Under the pieces are notes generated by a model. The model made no database searches, was not told the DNA's origin, and saw only the letters and a list, made by a program, of their open reading frames with translations. Source: an uncultured Corynebacterium sp. (GTDB lineage Bacteria; Actinomycetota; Actinomycetes; Mycobacteriales; Mycobacteriaceae). From it: a stretch of DNA of 22,718 nt. Below, piece after piece: positions 22,483-22,718 of the stretch; within the stretch, counting starts at the first letter, position 1; each line of letters starts with the position of its first letter. Position numbers and translations under genes: made by a program. Location of the stretch: positions 1-22,718 of the forward strand of contig CAMILJ010000014.1 of NCBI GenBank assembly GCA_946222625.1, given 5' to 3'.

Positions 22483-22718
22483 TTAAAGCTCCACCCAGGC
22501 TGTTCCGGCTTCCTTTGGCTCTACCCCACCCTGAGTCAGTGCCGCGAGCGTTGCTGTGAGTTTCTCCTCACCGCCGGGCTCAACGGACACGGTGAAAGTC
22601 ACCGCCTGACCATAAGCGGTATCCACCATGTCGACGCCGCGGTTGCGCAGCTCCGCTTCCAGCCGGCCGGCCTCCGCGTGGGAAACCTCGACGGTATAGA
22701 GCTCGCGCAGGGCACGGG
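22483..22718 (-). CDS. YigZ/IMPACT-family protein, C-terminal end
   Basis: The last ~78 codons of a leftward gene that begins beyond the window. The reading ends ...EPKEAGTAWVEL and TAA (22483-22485). It includes LYTVEVSHAEAGRLEAELRN and DTAYGQAVTFTVSVEPG, matching the DUF1949 ferredoxin-like domain that closes YigZ proteins, where DTxYGxxVxxxVxV is the usual pattern. The missing upstream part would hold the UPF0029/IMPACT domain. In E. coli the family is of uncertain function, related to eukaryotic translation regulator IMPACT. It is 25 bp upstream of the small membrane protein promoter on the same strand. Confidence 0.8.
   Translation of the reverse strand, partial: RALRELYTVEVSHAEAGRLEAELRNRGVDMVDTAYGQAVTFTVSVEPGGEEKLTATLAALTQGGVEPKEAGTAWVEL

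Noticed and set aside
1..22718. CRISPR arrays, tRNA/rRNA genes, insertion sequences, phage or toxin-antitoxin modules
   Set aside because: No regularly spaced repeats, cloverleaf-like segments, transposase motifs or recognisable toxin/antitoxin pairs were seen on either strand.

Overview
The window is a high-GC actinobacterial chromosome segment, almost certainly from a Corynebacterium. The basis is gene order: pyk-lgt-(trpC-like)-(Trp-associated membrane protein)-hisI-hisF-impA-hisA-hisH-(MFS)-(small membrane protein)-hisB-hisC-hisD, followed by a YbjN-like gene, a lipoprotein, a TetR regulator and glgX. As far as I recall, this matches the arrangement in C. glutamicum. SD-less starts and TANANT-type -10 boxes fit the same group. 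I cannot name the species. I see no rRNA, tRNA, insertion sequence, phage gene or CRISPR array; this is core chromosome.

Layout. 1-624 (+) is the end of a glycogen phosphorylase gene, closed by a strong inverted repeat. 785-4285 (-) holds pyruvate kinase, prolipoprotein diacylglyceryl transferase and a divergent indole-glycerol-phosphate-synthase-like protein. 4457-13230 (-) is a long, tightly packed histidine operon reading hisD-hisC-hisB-(60-aa membrane protein)-MFS-hisH-hisA-impA-hisF-hisI-(Trp-associated membrane protein), with 4-base ATGA/GTGA overlaps at several junctions. hisG and hisE are not here. 13382-14305 (+) is a two-domain YbjN-like protein transcribed divergently from hisD. 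14302-15590 (-) is a lipoprotein plus membrane protein pair. 15767-20039 (+) carries a TetR-family regulator, glycogen debranching enzyme GlgX and a DnaQ-type exonuclease with a C-terminal BRCT domain. 20160-21822 (+) is an unrecognised protein and a stand-alone RelA/SpoT-type (p)ppGpp synthetase. 21819-22718 (-) has an S4 RNA-binding protein, a small membrane protein and the end of a YigZ/IMPACT-family gene.

How it fits together. HisD, C, B, H, A, F and I supply most steps of histidine synthesis, and ImpA is a phosphatase of uncertain substrate in the same operon. GlgP and GlgX, at opposite ends of the window, both degrade glycogen, and pyruvate kinase is the last glycolytic step. Lgt would lipidate the lipoprotein at 14853-15590.

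The most interesting signal is what looks like a fossil of the actinobacterial his-trp supercluster. A TrpC-like protein and the tryptophan-operon-associated membrane protein remain between hisI and lgt, but trpE, trpB and trpA are absent. The TrpC-like protein has an intact frame and an excellent ribosome binding site, yet it has lost several residues essential for indole-glycerol-phosphate synthase. HisA in the same operon differs from the bifunctional PriA at positions tied to the tryptophan-pathway reaction. Together these suggest that tryptophan synthesis moved to another locus and that the leftover TrpC paralogue was repurposed.
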